Part shown: positions 51,840 to 59,407 of the stretch, in pieces
Layout of the letters: the number at the start of each line of letters is the position of its first letter
How positions within the stretch are numbered: the stretch's first letter is position 1
DNA from: JALYXI01 sp963716685
GTDB lineage: Bacteria; Acidobacteriota; Terriglobia; Bryobacterales; Bryobacteraceae
Reading direction: 5' to 3'
DNA length: 64,000 nt
Assembly (NCBI GenBank): GCA_963716685.1
Contig: CAVQTR010000002.1
Span: forward strand, 62,001-126,000
Notes under the pieces: generated by a model
The model's input: the letters and a program-made list of their open reading frames with translations, nothing else
The model's database searches: none
Told to the model about the DNA's origin: nothing
Position numbers and translations under genes: made by a program

Positions 51840-53309
51840 TTGCAACTGAGACATTACTTGAAAACGACAAAACAGAAGAGCGCGGCGGTTCTGTGCGCGG
51901 TGGCTCTTTGTGGCGGAATGGCAGCGGCACGCGCCAGCTTCCAGGCCAATCACATCAACCTTAAACTGGCGGATCCGAACGAAGGTCCCAGCCGCGTGAC
52001 GATGGCACCCGCCGCTAAAATCGCCATGCCGGCCGTGGTGAAGATCTCGGCGTCCAAAATAGTGAAGACGCAGGCGCAGGAGATGGATCCGATGCTGCGG
52101 CAGTTCTTCGGCAATCAGTTCGGCGGCGGCAACGGTCGCGGCGGAATGGAAGCGCCCCGCTCGCATCGGGAAGGCGGACTGGGTTCGGGCGTGGTGGTGA
52201 GCCCCGACGGCTACATTCTGACGAACAATCACGTGGTGGATGGCGCGACGGATGTGCGGGTAACTCTGCCGGACCGCCGCGAATTCAAAGCCAAAGTGAT
52301 CGGCACGGACCCCAAGACGGACGTCGCGGTGCTGAAGATTGAAGCGAGCAGCCTGCCGGTGATCACCGTGGGCAATTCCGCGAAGCTGCAGGTGGGCGAT
52401 GCGGTGCTGGCGATTGGTAATCCGTATGGCGTTGGGCAGACCGTAACGATGGGAATCGTCAGCGCGACGGGCCGCGCCGGTCTGGGCATCGAAGACTACG
52501 AAGACTTCATCCAGACGGACGCTTCCATCAACCCCGGCAACTCCGGCGGTGCGCTGGTGAATGATCGCGGCGAACTGGTGGGTATCAACACGGCGATTCT
52601 GGCTCCGGGTTCCGGCGGCAACCAGGGCATCGGCTTTGCGGTTCCGGTGAATCTGGTGCGGCAGGTGATGGACCAGATCGTTACCAACGGACATGTGGAA
52701 CGCGCTTCCCTCGGCGTGGCGGTGCAGGAAGTGACCCCGGCAATTGCGAAGGCGATCAATCTGGATGGACCGAAGGGCGCACTGATCAGCCAGGTGATGC
52801 CGGACAGCGCGGCACAGCGAGCCGGTTTGCAGACGGGAGACGTGATCGTGGAAGTGAACGGCACGCCAATTGTTGAAAGCAACCAGCTCCGCATGGCCAT
52901 CAGCATGATGAACCCGGCGCAGACGGTGAAACTCAAGGTGTTCCGCAACGGTCAGAATGTGGACGTCACGGCGCATCTGGGAGCCATGGAGGAGAAGAAA
53001 GTGGAGCGCGCGGCCAATGACGCTCCCGATTCCGACAAGTCCCTCCAGGGCGTTTCGGTGGAAAGCCTGGACGCCCAGACGGCGAAGCAGCTGGGCTTGC
53101 CCGCGAGCACGAAGGGTGTGGTGGTAACGGATGTGGATCCGGGCAGCCAGGCCGCGTCTTCGGGCCTGAAGGAAGGCGATGTGATTCAGGAAGTGAACCG
53201 GCAGGCGGTGAACAACACGCAGGATTTCAGCCACGCACTGAAGCAGTCCGGCGGGGAATCGCTGCTCCTGGTGAACCGCGGCGGGAACAAAGTGTTCCTC
53301 GCTGTGTAA
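51840..53309 (+). CDS. degP: DegP/HtrA-type serine endoprotease (Do family)
   Basis: TTG 51840 is the only plausible start before the signal peptide (LKTTKQKSAAVLCAVALCGG); AGGAG lies at a long spacing of about 12. The chymotrypsin-like domain has its triad at His 131 (LTNNHVVDG), Asp 161 (KTDVAVLKI) and Ser 235 (INPGNSGGALV). Two PDZ domains follow at about 275-370 (QRAGLQTGDVIVEVNGTPI) and 395-485 (SGLKEGDVIQEVNRQAV). A flexible Gly/Arg-rich loop (QFGGGNGRGGMEAP) sits where LA-type regulatory loops occur. The enzyme degrades or refolds damaged periplasmic proteins. It is separated by one base from the convergent TPR gene. Confidence 0.93.
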   Translation: MQLRHYLKTTKQKSAAVLCAVALCGGMAAARASFQANHINLKLADPNEGPSRVTMAPAAKIAMPAVVKISASKIVKTQAQEMDPMLRQFFGNQFGGGNGRGGMEAPRSHREGGLGSGVVVSPDGYILTNNHVVDGATDVRVTLPDRREFKAKVIGTDPKTDVAVLKIEASSLPVITVGNSAKLQVGDAVLAIGNPYGVGQTVTMGIVSATGRAGLGIEDYEDFIQTDASINPGNSGGALVNDRGELVGINTAILAPGSGGNQGIGFAVPVNLVRQVMDQIVTNGHVERASLGVAVQEVTPAIAKAINLDGPKGALISQVMPDSAAQRAGLQTGDVIVEVNGTPIVESNQLRMAISMMNPAQTVKLKVFRNGQNVDVTAHLGAMEEKKVERAANDAPDSDKSLQGVSVESLDAQTAKQLGLPASTKGVVVTDVDPGSQAASSGLKEGDVIQEVNRQAVNNTQDFSHALKQSGGESLLLVNRGGNKVFLAV

Positions 53310-53310
53310 G

Positions 53311-54369
53311 TCACTGAGTCAGTTTTTTCATTAAGACCGGCAGTACGTCGAACGGCTCCGGAGGTTGCTTGCAGGTGGTACTGCGAGTCCTCCAGAGCCG
53401 TTCGGCGTTTTCGAGCATGGCTTCGGAAAGTTCATTGGTCATGACCACGGGTTTTGCGCTCTTCGCCGGCGGGGCGGGCGCGGGGGCGGCAGCTCCCGGA
53501 GCGCAGGACTCAAGCTCGTTCTTCACCATGTTCAGGATGGCCTCGCTGCGATGGAATTTGTCCGCCGTGCTGAGGCGGCGGGGCGTGGGATCGAGGCTGG
53601 CGAGCTGCTCCACGCGGTCCAGTTGCGAGGGATAGCCGTCGTTCTCCGGATCCGTTCGAAGCGCTTCGCGCCAGGCGTTGCGCGCGGCCCCGTAATTTCC
53701 CAGCAGCATTTCGGAGCGGGCGAGACCGGCGTAATCCTCCGCGGTGACGGAAGCGTTGCCGTGGATCAGCCGGCGATAAACGTCCTCCGCGCGTGAGGCG
53801 GCACCGGCTTCGAGAAAGAGAGCGGCGACCGTGCGTTCGCGGGCAGGTTCTGCGGCGGTGTCGTTCTGCAGTAGCAGCACTTCAGAGAGCAGCTTGGCGT
53901 CTTCGTGACGCTGGGCGAGCATTCGGGCGAGTTCGAGACGCGCATTGTCGCGATCATTTCGCGAAGAGGCGGGCCAAGAGCCATAAATGGCGCGGTGGTA
54001 ATAGGAATCAGCGTCGGCGTAGCGGTCTTTCGCCACCATCACCCTGGCCATCAGGAGATTGGCGCGCGCGTCGTTGGAATCTTCCTGCAGAACGTCTTCG
54101 AGCGTGGCGCGAGCGGCATCGGCATCGCCCGCGTTGAGCTGTGCGGACGCGAGTTCGGTTTCGTACAGACGGTTGCCGCGTTCAAGCGCGTGGGCGCGGC
54201 TGATGCTGCGGATGGCTTCCCGGGGCTGGCCGGCATGCAACTGACGCTCGCCGGCGGTGAACAGGCGTTCGGCGTCGCCTCTGATTTCGGAGCGCTCCTG
54301 TGCGGCGAGGAACACATCGAGCGTGTACACACCTGCGACAATGGCGGCGACAGTAAGGATCAGGCGCAT
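53311..54369 (-). CDS. Tetratricopeptide repeat protein, membrane-anchored
   Basis: 352 residues. A single N-terminal hydrophobic segment (MRLILTVAAIVAGVYTLDVF) anchors or exports it. TPR-like helix pairs run from about 30 to 240: HAGQPREAIRSISRAHALERG, DADAARATLEDVLQEDSNDA, KDRYADADSYYHRAIY, and GNYGAARNAWREALRTDPEN. The last 80 residues are Pro/Ala-rich. Its ATG overlaps the stop of the CLC channel gene (TGATG), so the two are probably translated together. The partner of the repeats is unknown. Confidence 0.75.
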   Translation of the reverse strand: MRLILTVAAIVAGVYTLDVFLAAQERSEIRGDAERLFTAGERQLHAGQPREAIRSISRAHALERGNRLYETELASAQLNAGDADAARATLEDVLQEDSNDARANLLMARVMVAKDRYADADSYYHRAIYGSWPASSRNDRDNARLELARMLAQRHEDAKLLSEVLLLQNDTAAEPARERTVAALFLEAGAASRAEDVYRRLIHGNASVTAEDYAGLARSEMLLGNYGAARNAWREALRTDPENDGYPSQLDRVEQLASLDPTPRRLSTADKFHRSEAILNMVKNELESCAPGAAAPAPAPPAKSAKPVVMTNELSEAMLENAERLWRTRSTTCKQPPEPFDVLPVLMKKLTQ

Positions 54370-55940
54370 CAGCTTTCCTTCACGCCATAGGCTTTCAGAA
54401 TGTCGGGGAGGGTGACGACGCCGAGGATCTGGCGCAGGTTGGCGCGGCTGACGACCGGAAGAGCACTGACGCCCGCGGTGCCCATGCGTTCGAGGGCGAT
54501 GCTCAGGGAATCGTCCGGGTGAACGTGAGCGTGGGGTTCATCCCCTTCGACGGCCGGACCCGCGATATCGAGCTCCGGAGCGGATTGCATGACTCCGCCC
54601 ACCTGAAGACGGGACAGCTGATCGCGCGACTCACCGCCGGGAAGGTGTACTCCCTCCTGGTGCGCGAGGGCTTCATAAATCGGTTCGCGCTGCAGACGGT
54701 AGGAAACCAGAAAGCTGATGAGGTTGGAGATCATAAGCGGCACGATGATGGAATAATCGCGCGTCATTTCAAAGATCATGATCACGGAAGTGAGTGGCGT
54801 GCGGACGATGCCGGCAAAAGCGGTGCCCATGCCGATGAGGGCGTAGGCGCCGGGGCCGGCCGTCTGCAGCGGGAAGAGCGCGTGAGCGACACTGCCCACG
54901 GCGCCGCCGATCATGGCGCCGATGAACAGGCTGGGTCCGAAAATACCGCCGGCGTTGCCGGAGCTGTAGCACGTGGCCGTCGCGACGATCTTCAGCACTG
55001 CGAGCATCACCACGGTTTGCAGGGCCAGGTCACCGCCGAGCACGCGCTCCACGAAGTCGTAGCCGACGCCGAGGACTTCGGGAACGTACCAGCCGAGGAG
55101 TCCGACGGCGAGACCGCCGATGGCGGGCCGGAACCAGGCAGTCCATCGCGGCAGGCTGCGGAACCAGACGCGAAGACCGAGGAGCAGTTTGACAAAGACG
55201 ACCGAGCCCAGGCCGCCGATCAAACCGAGCAGGGCATAGATCGCGAACTCCACCGGAGAGACGAGCTGATAGGCGGGAACATGGAACAGCGGCTCGTCGC
55301 CCAGGATCAGGTGGAGGATCATCCACGAGGTGGCCGAACCGATGACTACGGAGCCGATGACGGGGGCGTGCAGATCACCCAGGATCTCTTCGAGCGAGAA
55401 GAGCACGGCCGCGATGGGCGTATTGAACGCGGCCGCCAGTGCGGCGGAAGCGCCTACGGGCACAAGCGACTTGACGGCCGCGGGGCTCAACCCGAAGCGG
55501 CGGCCCAGAACCGAAGCGATACCGGCGCCGATTTGAACCGAGGGACCTTCGCGTCCGAGAGCCACACCGCTGGCGAGCGAAATGGAGCAGCAAACAAATT
55601 TTCCTATTACGGTTTTGAGGGAAATGTAACCGTTGTAGATGAAAATGGCGAATTTAGTCTGGGGAATGCCGCTGCCCCGGGCATCGGGAAAGTAGCGGTA
55701 CAGCATGACGCCCGAGACGAGCGCTCCGGCAGCGGGAACGAAGATTCTCCGCCAGGCCGCGCTGGTGGGCGGATACATGCGCGCAGCAAGGCGACCGGTC
55801 AGCAGGATGAAAGCTACAACGACAAGGCCGACCAGCGCGCCGATTACAAAGCTGAGGAGGATAGCAACGCGGTCTTCGCGCTGGAGAGAACGGCTGAAGC
55901 GGGAAAGACTACGCCGCCAGAGTGGAAGAGCATCGTTCAT
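54369..55940 (-). CDS. CLC-family chloride channel/transporter with C-terminal CBS pair
   Basis: 523 residues with ten or more hydrophobic segments. The ion-pathway signatures are present: GSGIPQ, ALGREGPSVQIGAG (the E in GREGP is the gating glutamate of H+/Cl- exchangers), and GNAGGIFGPSLFIGAM. After the membrane part come about 100 residues with two CBS-like motifs (VHPDDSLSIALERMGTAGVS and LRQILGVVTLPDILKAYGV), which often bind adenine nucleotides. A His/Asp-rich stretch (EGDEPHAHVHPDD) lies between them. It would move chloride, possibly with protons, across the inner membrane. The next TPR gene overlaps its stop. Confidence 0.9.
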   Translation of the reverse strand: MNDALPLWRRSLSRFSRSLQREDRVAILLSFVIGALVGLVVVAFILLTGRLAARMYPPTSAAWRRIFVPAAGALVSGVMLYRYFPDARGSGIPQTKFAIFIYNGYISLKTVIGKFVCCSISLASGVALGREGPSVQIGAGIASVLGRRFGLSPAAVKSLVPVGASAALAAAFNTPIAAVLFSLEEILGDLHAPVIGSVVIGSATSWMILHLILGDEPLFHVPAYQLVSPVEFAIYALLGLIGGLGSVVFVKLLLGLRVWFRSLPRWTAWFRPAIGGLAVGLLGWYVPEVLGVGYDFVERVLGGDLALQTVVMLAVLKIVATATCYSSGNAGGIFGPSLFIGAMIGGAVGSVAHALFPLQTAGPGAYALIGMGTAFAGIVRTPLTSVIMIFEMTRDYSIIVPLMISNLISFLVSYRLQREPIYEALAHQEGVHLPGGESRDQLSRLQVGGVMQSAPELDIAGPAVEGDEPHAHVHPDDSLSIALERMGTAGVSALPVVSRANLRQILGVVTLPDILKAYGVKES

Positions 55941-55966
55941 TGCCCTCCCTTAGGATACCGAAGTTG

Positions 55967-56491
55967 TTACGCGGCTGAAGCGGCGAGGTTGCCGATGCTG
56001 CCACACTGCTGTCGCATGACTTCGAGCGCCTCAATGAGTGGACGTACTTCGATAGCTACGGTACTGATGCCCAACGCATGAGCAGTCAAGCGGACATTCA
56101 CTTTCAGGACGGCATACGCGAAGATCGCGCGGGCGCGGAACAGCGCAGTGGCGAGTTCGGGCCGGGCGACATTCGATTCCAGCATGGCGAAACGGATGGC
56201 GCTTGCGATATGCGAGAAATCCAGAGAAAGAGCGCGCAGGTATTTCCGAAAGATTGCGCGGCGTTCGGCGCGCAGTTGACGAATCGATCGCGGATCCAGA
56301 CCCTGTCTTGCCAGAAACTGGAATTCCTCTTCGCGGAGCATCCGCTGCATGGGCAGGTAGCGGGAAGGATCGATCTCCGGGATCGCCGGCCCGGTTTTCC
56401 CGGCGGCGAAGCGCAATTGAAACAGCCTGATTCCCAAAACCAGGAACAGGATGACTGAAATTGAAGCCAGCGCGTAAAAGGCGATAGTCAT
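55967..56491 (-). CDS. Hypothetical protein with one N-terminal transmembrane helix
   Basis: 174 residues. Residues 3-25 are hydrophobic (IAFYALASISVILFLVLGI), then a charged helical region, DPRSIRQLRAERRAIFRKYL, and a long alpha-helical remainder. No domain is recognised. The orientation would leave the helical part in the cytoplasm. It lies 26 bp upstream of the CLC gene on the same strand and probably belongs to the same transcript. The 87-bp gap between it and the gene at 56579 is AT-rich and holds no clear promoter. Confidence 0.6.
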   Translation of the reverse strand: MTIAFYALASISVILFLVLGIRLFQLRFAAGKTGPAIPEIDPSRYLPMQRMLREEEFQFLARQGLDPRSIRQLRAERRAIFRKYLRALSLDFSHIASAIRFAMLESNVARPELATALFRARAIFAYAVLKVNVRLTAHALGISTVAIEVRPLIEALEVMRQQCGSIGNLAASAA

Positions 56492-56578
56492 TCTAGTGTT
56501 TCCCGCCTCGGTCAGGCAGTGATCGAAGCATAACCGATATTTATGGGAAACGCAAGAATAAGATAAGAGAACCTGAAA

Positions 56579-57337
56579 TTATCTACGACTGGAACCGAGA
56601 ACGATACCATTCAGCATATCCAGATGGCGAAGCAGATCAGTTTCCGGGAAATTGCGGCGCAACCGGACTACCTTTGTCTCTCCCTCGCGGCTTAGCAGCA
56701 TAGCCCAAACCGCAAAGCAGCAGGCGTCAAAGATCATAAAGCCGGTGTCAATCCGAATGGTGTTGCGCAGGCCGGTCAGATGCTCGGCCAGGATGCCTCC
56801 GGCTTCCACCAGCAGCAGTGCGCTGAAAAAGATACAGTTAATGAGAACATTCATGTGAAGCTGCAGCGGGTAACGGGCAATAACAAGGAGCAGCATCACA
56901 ATCAGGACAGCCAGGCAAAACACCACACCACGTCCCGCGGACTCGAAAAGGATCAGAATTGTTGCTTTTTGCGAAAGGGATTCGCGGGTAAGAACCTTGC
57001 TGGCCGCTGCACCGATTCCGGCAAGAACAACCGCCGCATAGATGCTCCATTTCCCGAACATCGCGATTCCTGGATAATTGGCGAAGATGTGCGCGTAAAG
57101 TTCCTTCACCACCAGACAGTAGACCACCCAAGTAAGCGGATATCCGATGATATAAATCCACGCGTAGAGGCCGGAACGCGGGCCGACTATATCCGAAGAT
57201 ACAACCAAGATAGATTGTGAAATTAAGTAAGCAAAAAATGCCGGATATATCTTAACCAATCCTCGCGTGAAAACCAGCCAGGCACATCCGAGCGCAGCAC
57301 AGGCGGACCCCAGCGATGCCGCTACAAAGAATCCCAT
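56579..57337 (-). CDS. Polytopic membrane protein of unknown function, downstream of the peptide genes
   Basis: I place the start at ATG 57337; a GTG at 57367 would add ten residues but has no Shine-Dalgarno. The 252-residue product has about seven hydrophobic helices, including GFFVAASLGSACAALGCAWL, VVLAGIGAAASKVL, VVFCLAVLIVMLLLVIARY and NCIFFSALLLVEAGGILAE. FPETDLLRHLDMLNGI forms a short cytoplasmic C terminus. No transporter or peptidase signature was seen. It begins 70 bp after the last of three tandem 39-residue peptide genes on the same strand, so it may be the membrane partner (export, immunity or receptor) of those peptides. That link is inference from position only. Confidence 0.65.
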   Translation of the reverse strand: MGFFVAASLGSACAALGCAWLVFTRGLVKIYPAFFAYLISQSILVVSSDIVGPRSGLYAWIYIIGYPLTWVVYCLVVKELYAHIFANYPGIAMFGKWSIYAAVVLAGIGAAASKVLTRESLSQKATILILFESAGRGVVFCLAVLIVMLLLVIARYPLQLHMNVLINCIFFSALLLVEAGGILAEHLTGLRNTIRIDTGFMIFDACCFAVWAMLLSREGETKVVRLRRNFPETDLLRHLDMLNGIVLGSSRR

Positions 57338-57407
57338 GACCTGTCCAGAACCAGTATAGTACGACACCGGACCGATGCAACTAAAGACTTCGGTGGTAAA
57401 TTCAGTA

Positions 57408-57527
57408 CTACTGAATAAAAGGACAGTTCGGGTCGCATGCCGGCATCGGAATTATGTTGACTGTTTTCGGGGCCACAGCCATTAGCGACATGGCGAAAAC
57501 CGCGAGCAGCGCGATAGAGCGGATCAT
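57408..57527 (-). CDS. 39-residue secreted-type peptide, copy 1 of 3 (most divergent)
   Basis: ATG 57527 has AAGGAG at five bases. The peptide starts MIRSIALLAVFAMSLMAVA, a short leader with one Arg and a hydrophobic core, and ends VNIIPMPACDPNCPFIQ. Relative to the other copies the tail differs at three residues (L to M, V to I, K to Q), while the remaining differences (ATA/ATC, CCG/CCC, TGT/TGC, CCT/CCG, TTT/TTC) are silent. MAVA gives an A-x-A-like processing site that the other copies lack. The two cysteines in CDPNC could form a disulfide or be modified. It is the last of the three genes and lies 70 bp before the membrane protein. Confidence 0.75.
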   Translation of the reverse strand: MIRSIALLAVFAMSLMAVAPKTVNIIPMPACDPNCPFIQ

Positions 57528-57555
57528 ATACTCTCCTTCGGCGGTTTCTGAAGCG

Positions 57556-57675
57556 TCACTTCACAAAGGGGCAGTTCGGGTCACACGCCGGCAAGGGAAT
57601 GATGTTGACCGTACGAACCGGCATCGAGAGCAGGGATACGGCGAAAACGACGGCGAGAGCGATTGAGCGAATCAT
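57556..57675 (-). CDS. 39-residue secreted-type peptide, copy 2 of 3
   Basis: ATG 57675 has AAGGA at five bases. The peptide starts MIRSIALAVVFAVSLLSMPV and ends RTVNIIPLPACDPNCPFVK. It is exactly 120 nt long, like the other copies. Compared with copy 3 the last 17 residues are identical although five of the 17 codons differ, all silently; in the leader replacements do occur but stay hydrophobic. That pattern shows selection on the peptide sequence of the tail. The gap to copy 1 is 28 bp and to copy 3 is 54 bp. Confidence 0.8.
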   Translation of the reverse strand: MIRSIALAVVFAVSLLSMPVRTVNIIPLPACDPNCPFVK

Positions 57676-57729
57676 ATTTTTCCTTATTAGTTAGTTTGAA
57701 TTTTGGACTGGACCTAAGATTGCCGCCCT

Positions 57730-57849
57730 TTACTTCACGAACGGGCAGTTGGGGTCGCATGCCGGCAAGGGAATGATGTTGACCGAGCGGACGGGAAGCG
57801 CAAGCAGGGAAACGGTGAAAACGGCGAAGACGGCGATTGAGCGAATCAT
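57730..57849 (-). CDS. 39-residue secreted-type peptide, copy 3 of 3 (promoter-proximal)
   Basis: ATG 57849 follows AAAGGA at about ten bases. It starts MIRSIAVFAVFTVSLLALPV and ends RSVNIIPLPACDPNCPFVK at TAA 57730-57732. It is the first of the three genes in the direction of transcription. I cannot match the peptide to any family I know: it lacks a double-glycine leader and a RiPP-type core with runs of Cys, Ser or Thr. A Sec-type leader followed by a 17-residue mature tail is a reasonable model. It is too short for ordinary gene finding, which may be why it would be missed. Confidence 0.8.
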   Translation of the reverse strand: MIRSIAVFAVFTVSLLALPVRSVNIIPLPACDPNCPFVK

Positions 57850-58054
57850 AGTGTTGGGTTCCTTTTTTAAAGTTTTTTGTTACCGGACGAGACGAGTGTG
57901 ACCCACATCGGCGCAGATTGCGCAGAATTGGATTTTTGTTTTTCAAATCTGGAACATGATTGTGAAAATCCGCGCAAAACCCGGTTTTCTCAATCCTTTC
58001 CAGTCGGGAGTGTGACTCAGGTACCCAAAGTTGGTGTATGCTCGAAACAGTTTC
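57850..58054. promoter_or_regulatory. Divergent control region of the peptide genes, with a 9-bp-period direct repeat
   Basis: This 205-bp AT-richer gap separates the peptide genes (-) from the unknown gene at 58055 (+). It contains GCGCAGATTGCGCAGA (57911-57926), a direct repeat of GCGCAGA with a two-base gap, which could be an operator for the nearby XRE-type regulator. I could not fix -35/-10 boxes on either strand with confidence. An A-rich stretch (57858-57875) precedes the Shine-Dalgarno of copy 3. Confidence 0.4.
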
Positions 58055-58504
58055 ATGCTTCTGGATGAAAGCCCGGCTGCGGAACTGTGGCGGCGGACAT
58101 TGTCACAGATACCCTCCCTTTTCGGGCGGCTGGTGTATCTCGCGACACTCCGCGACCCGAACACGGGCGTCTACCAGCACTTTGGGTTTGCACAAAAATA
58201 CAGCGATCGCGAAGCGGACCGGACCATGCGACGCAGCCACAGTAATACTTTCGCGGACTGGCTGTGTCTGAGCCTCGAAGAGCAGAAACGGGATTTGGAC
58301 CGCTACCTGTTGACGATAGACGGAGAACCGGACCTGATTATCTCAAACTGGACCAGATCCCCGCCATTTGCGGCATTCGCGCCGGCGCGAGTCCGGGAGG
58401 AAGAGCTCAGTTTATTCCTAAGCGATGTGAAGGCAATCCTGGTTCTGCTCAGGCGTGAGTATTCCGTTTCCGCGGACCTTCCAGACTCATCGCCACTCCG
58501 GTGA
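58055..58504 (+). CDS. Uncharacterised protein beside an XRE regulator
   Basis: Start taken at ATG 58055 (MLLDESPAAELWRRTLSQIP); TTG 58031 and GTG 58034 are in frame upstream, and no Shine-Dalgarno favours any. The 149-residue product is mostly helical, with LFGRLVYLATLRDPNTGVYQ, then HSNTFADWLCLSLEEQKRDL and LFLSDVKAILVLLRREY. I recall this pattern from acidobacterial genomes, where it is annotated only as hypothetical. It has no signal peptide, so it is cytoplasmic. Its last 56 bp overlap the end of the convergent XRE regulator, which could give antisense interference. It is divergent from the three peptide genes. Confidence 0.65.
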   Translation: MLLDESPAAELWRRTLSQIPSLFGRLVYLATLRDPNTGVYQHFGFAQKYSDREADRTMRRSHSNTFADWLCLSLEEQKRDLDRYLLTIDGEPDLIISNWTRSPPFAAFAPARVREEELSLFLSDVKAILVLLRREYSVSADLPDSSPLR

Positions 58505-59234
58505 TCTGTCCCAAAACGTCGATCTCATTGGCGGCGAACACCTGAGGGGGCTGTTGGGACGAGGGATGAGACAGAAGAATGACTTGTTTCTCGTTCGAAT
58601 AGCACCAGCCAATATAATATCCGGAGCGGTGTTCCAGAAAATAGATAGGCCGGTCATATTCATCCGTCCAGCCCGAATTCACTATTTTCTTTTGGGTGTC
58701 GTCGATCATTACCAGAGACTCGGGCCGGATCAGCGGGTACATGCTCCAGTCTTCTGAACCCACAAACGCGAACCGAAGGCGGCGCGCTTCGACAGCGCCC
58801 AGCAGAGAGAGCGGCAGCTTCCCCCAGCGCTGGACCATGCGACTGAGGAACGTGGTCTTCTTTAGATCGACCCCGGGATCGAGCGCGAGGGGCATTTGGA
58901 CATCGCCGGACTGGTATGCGCCAAAGCGGATGGGGTGCGTGCCTTTGATTTCGATGCTGGCCGCGTCATTCGCCTGATTCGCAAGGTTAACTCCGTACCA
59001 CTCCATCACATCCGTAACTTCCAGTCGATATATTGTGCAAAGGGTATAAAGCCGGAAGATGGAGGGGACCGTACCTTTGTTTTCGATGTCAGAGAGGCGG
59101 CTGAGCGCAATAACGAACTCGTCGCTGCCGCGTCGCCGGGCGATCTGGTTGCTCGCGTCCTCTACGTCTCGGTACCTGAGGTTCAGACGTTCACGGGCCT
59201 GCTTCAGCCGTTGACCTGGCTCGTCCGTCTCCAT
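58449..59234 (-). CDS. XRE-family regulator with LexA/S24-like C-terminal domain
   Basis: 261 residues from ATG 59234. Residues 6-75 form a helix-turn-helix of the Xre/Cro type (PGQRLKQARERLNLRYRDVE, then FVIALSRLSDIENKGTVPSI). The C-terminal half contains GSEDWSMYPLIRPESLVMID, which resembles the G-x-S-M-x-P region of LexA/S24 peptidase folds, and YYIGWCYSNEKQVILLSHP. A catalytic Lys is not evident, so self-cleavage is uncertain. It probably represses or senses a ligand. It sits on the same strand as the peptide genes but downstream reading would cross the opposing gene, so they are separate units. Its leader has a weak GGAT as Shine-Dalgarno. Confidence 0.75.
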   Translation of the reverse strand: METDEPGQRLKQARERLNLRYRDVEDASNQIARRRGSDEFVIALSRLSDIENKGTVPSIFRLYTLCTIYRLEVTDVMEWYGVNLANQANDAASIEIKGTHPIRFGAYQSGDVQMPLALDPGVDLKKTTFLSRMVQRWGKLPLSLLGAVEARRLRFAFVGSEDWSMYPLIRPESLVMIDDTQKKIVNSGWTDEYDRPIYFLEHRSGYYIGWCYSNEKQVILLSHPSSQQPPQVFAANEIDVLGQITGVAMSLEGPRKRNTHA

Positions 59235-59297
59235 GCTATGATCCGGGTCGTGGCACGGCGTCCTGCCCTGTACGTAATCGGCTGAATGGTAATTGGA

Positions 59298-59326
59298 TTG
59301 TGACCACTATCGACGGCAAGTATACC
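59298..59326 (+). promoter_or_regulatory. Promoter for ubiX-pheA
   Basis: TTGTGA (59298-59303), 17 bp, TATACC (59321-59326). Initiation near 59333 would leave a 75-nt leader with a small hairpin, CCGTTC (59366-59371) pairing with GAACGG (59380-59385), before the TTG at 59408. Confidence 0.5.
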
Positions 59327-59407
59327 GTTGGACTTCGTTTACCAGCAAGTCGCAATTTCTTAAATCCGTTCCGGAAATAGAACGGTGCTCGCGCGGAAAG
59401 GCGAAAA

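Noticed and set aside
50778..53234. An 818-residue open frame on the minus strand
   Set aside because: Only the part from 51683 down is a methyltransferase. The rest is the antisense shadow of degP (51840-53309), which has full HtrA motifs; the shadow is His/Arg-rich without any domain.
57408..57849. CRISPR array or ordinary DNA repeat
   Set aside because: Units are 120 nt with unequal gaps (28 and 54 bp), no short direct repeat with unique spacers, and selection is at the codon level.
57581..57946. A 121-residue frame across the peptide repeats (minus strand, other frame)
   Set aside because: It has no Shine-Dalgarno, and its internal similarity comes from the DNA repeat. The differences between copies are silent in the MIRSIA frame but not in this one.
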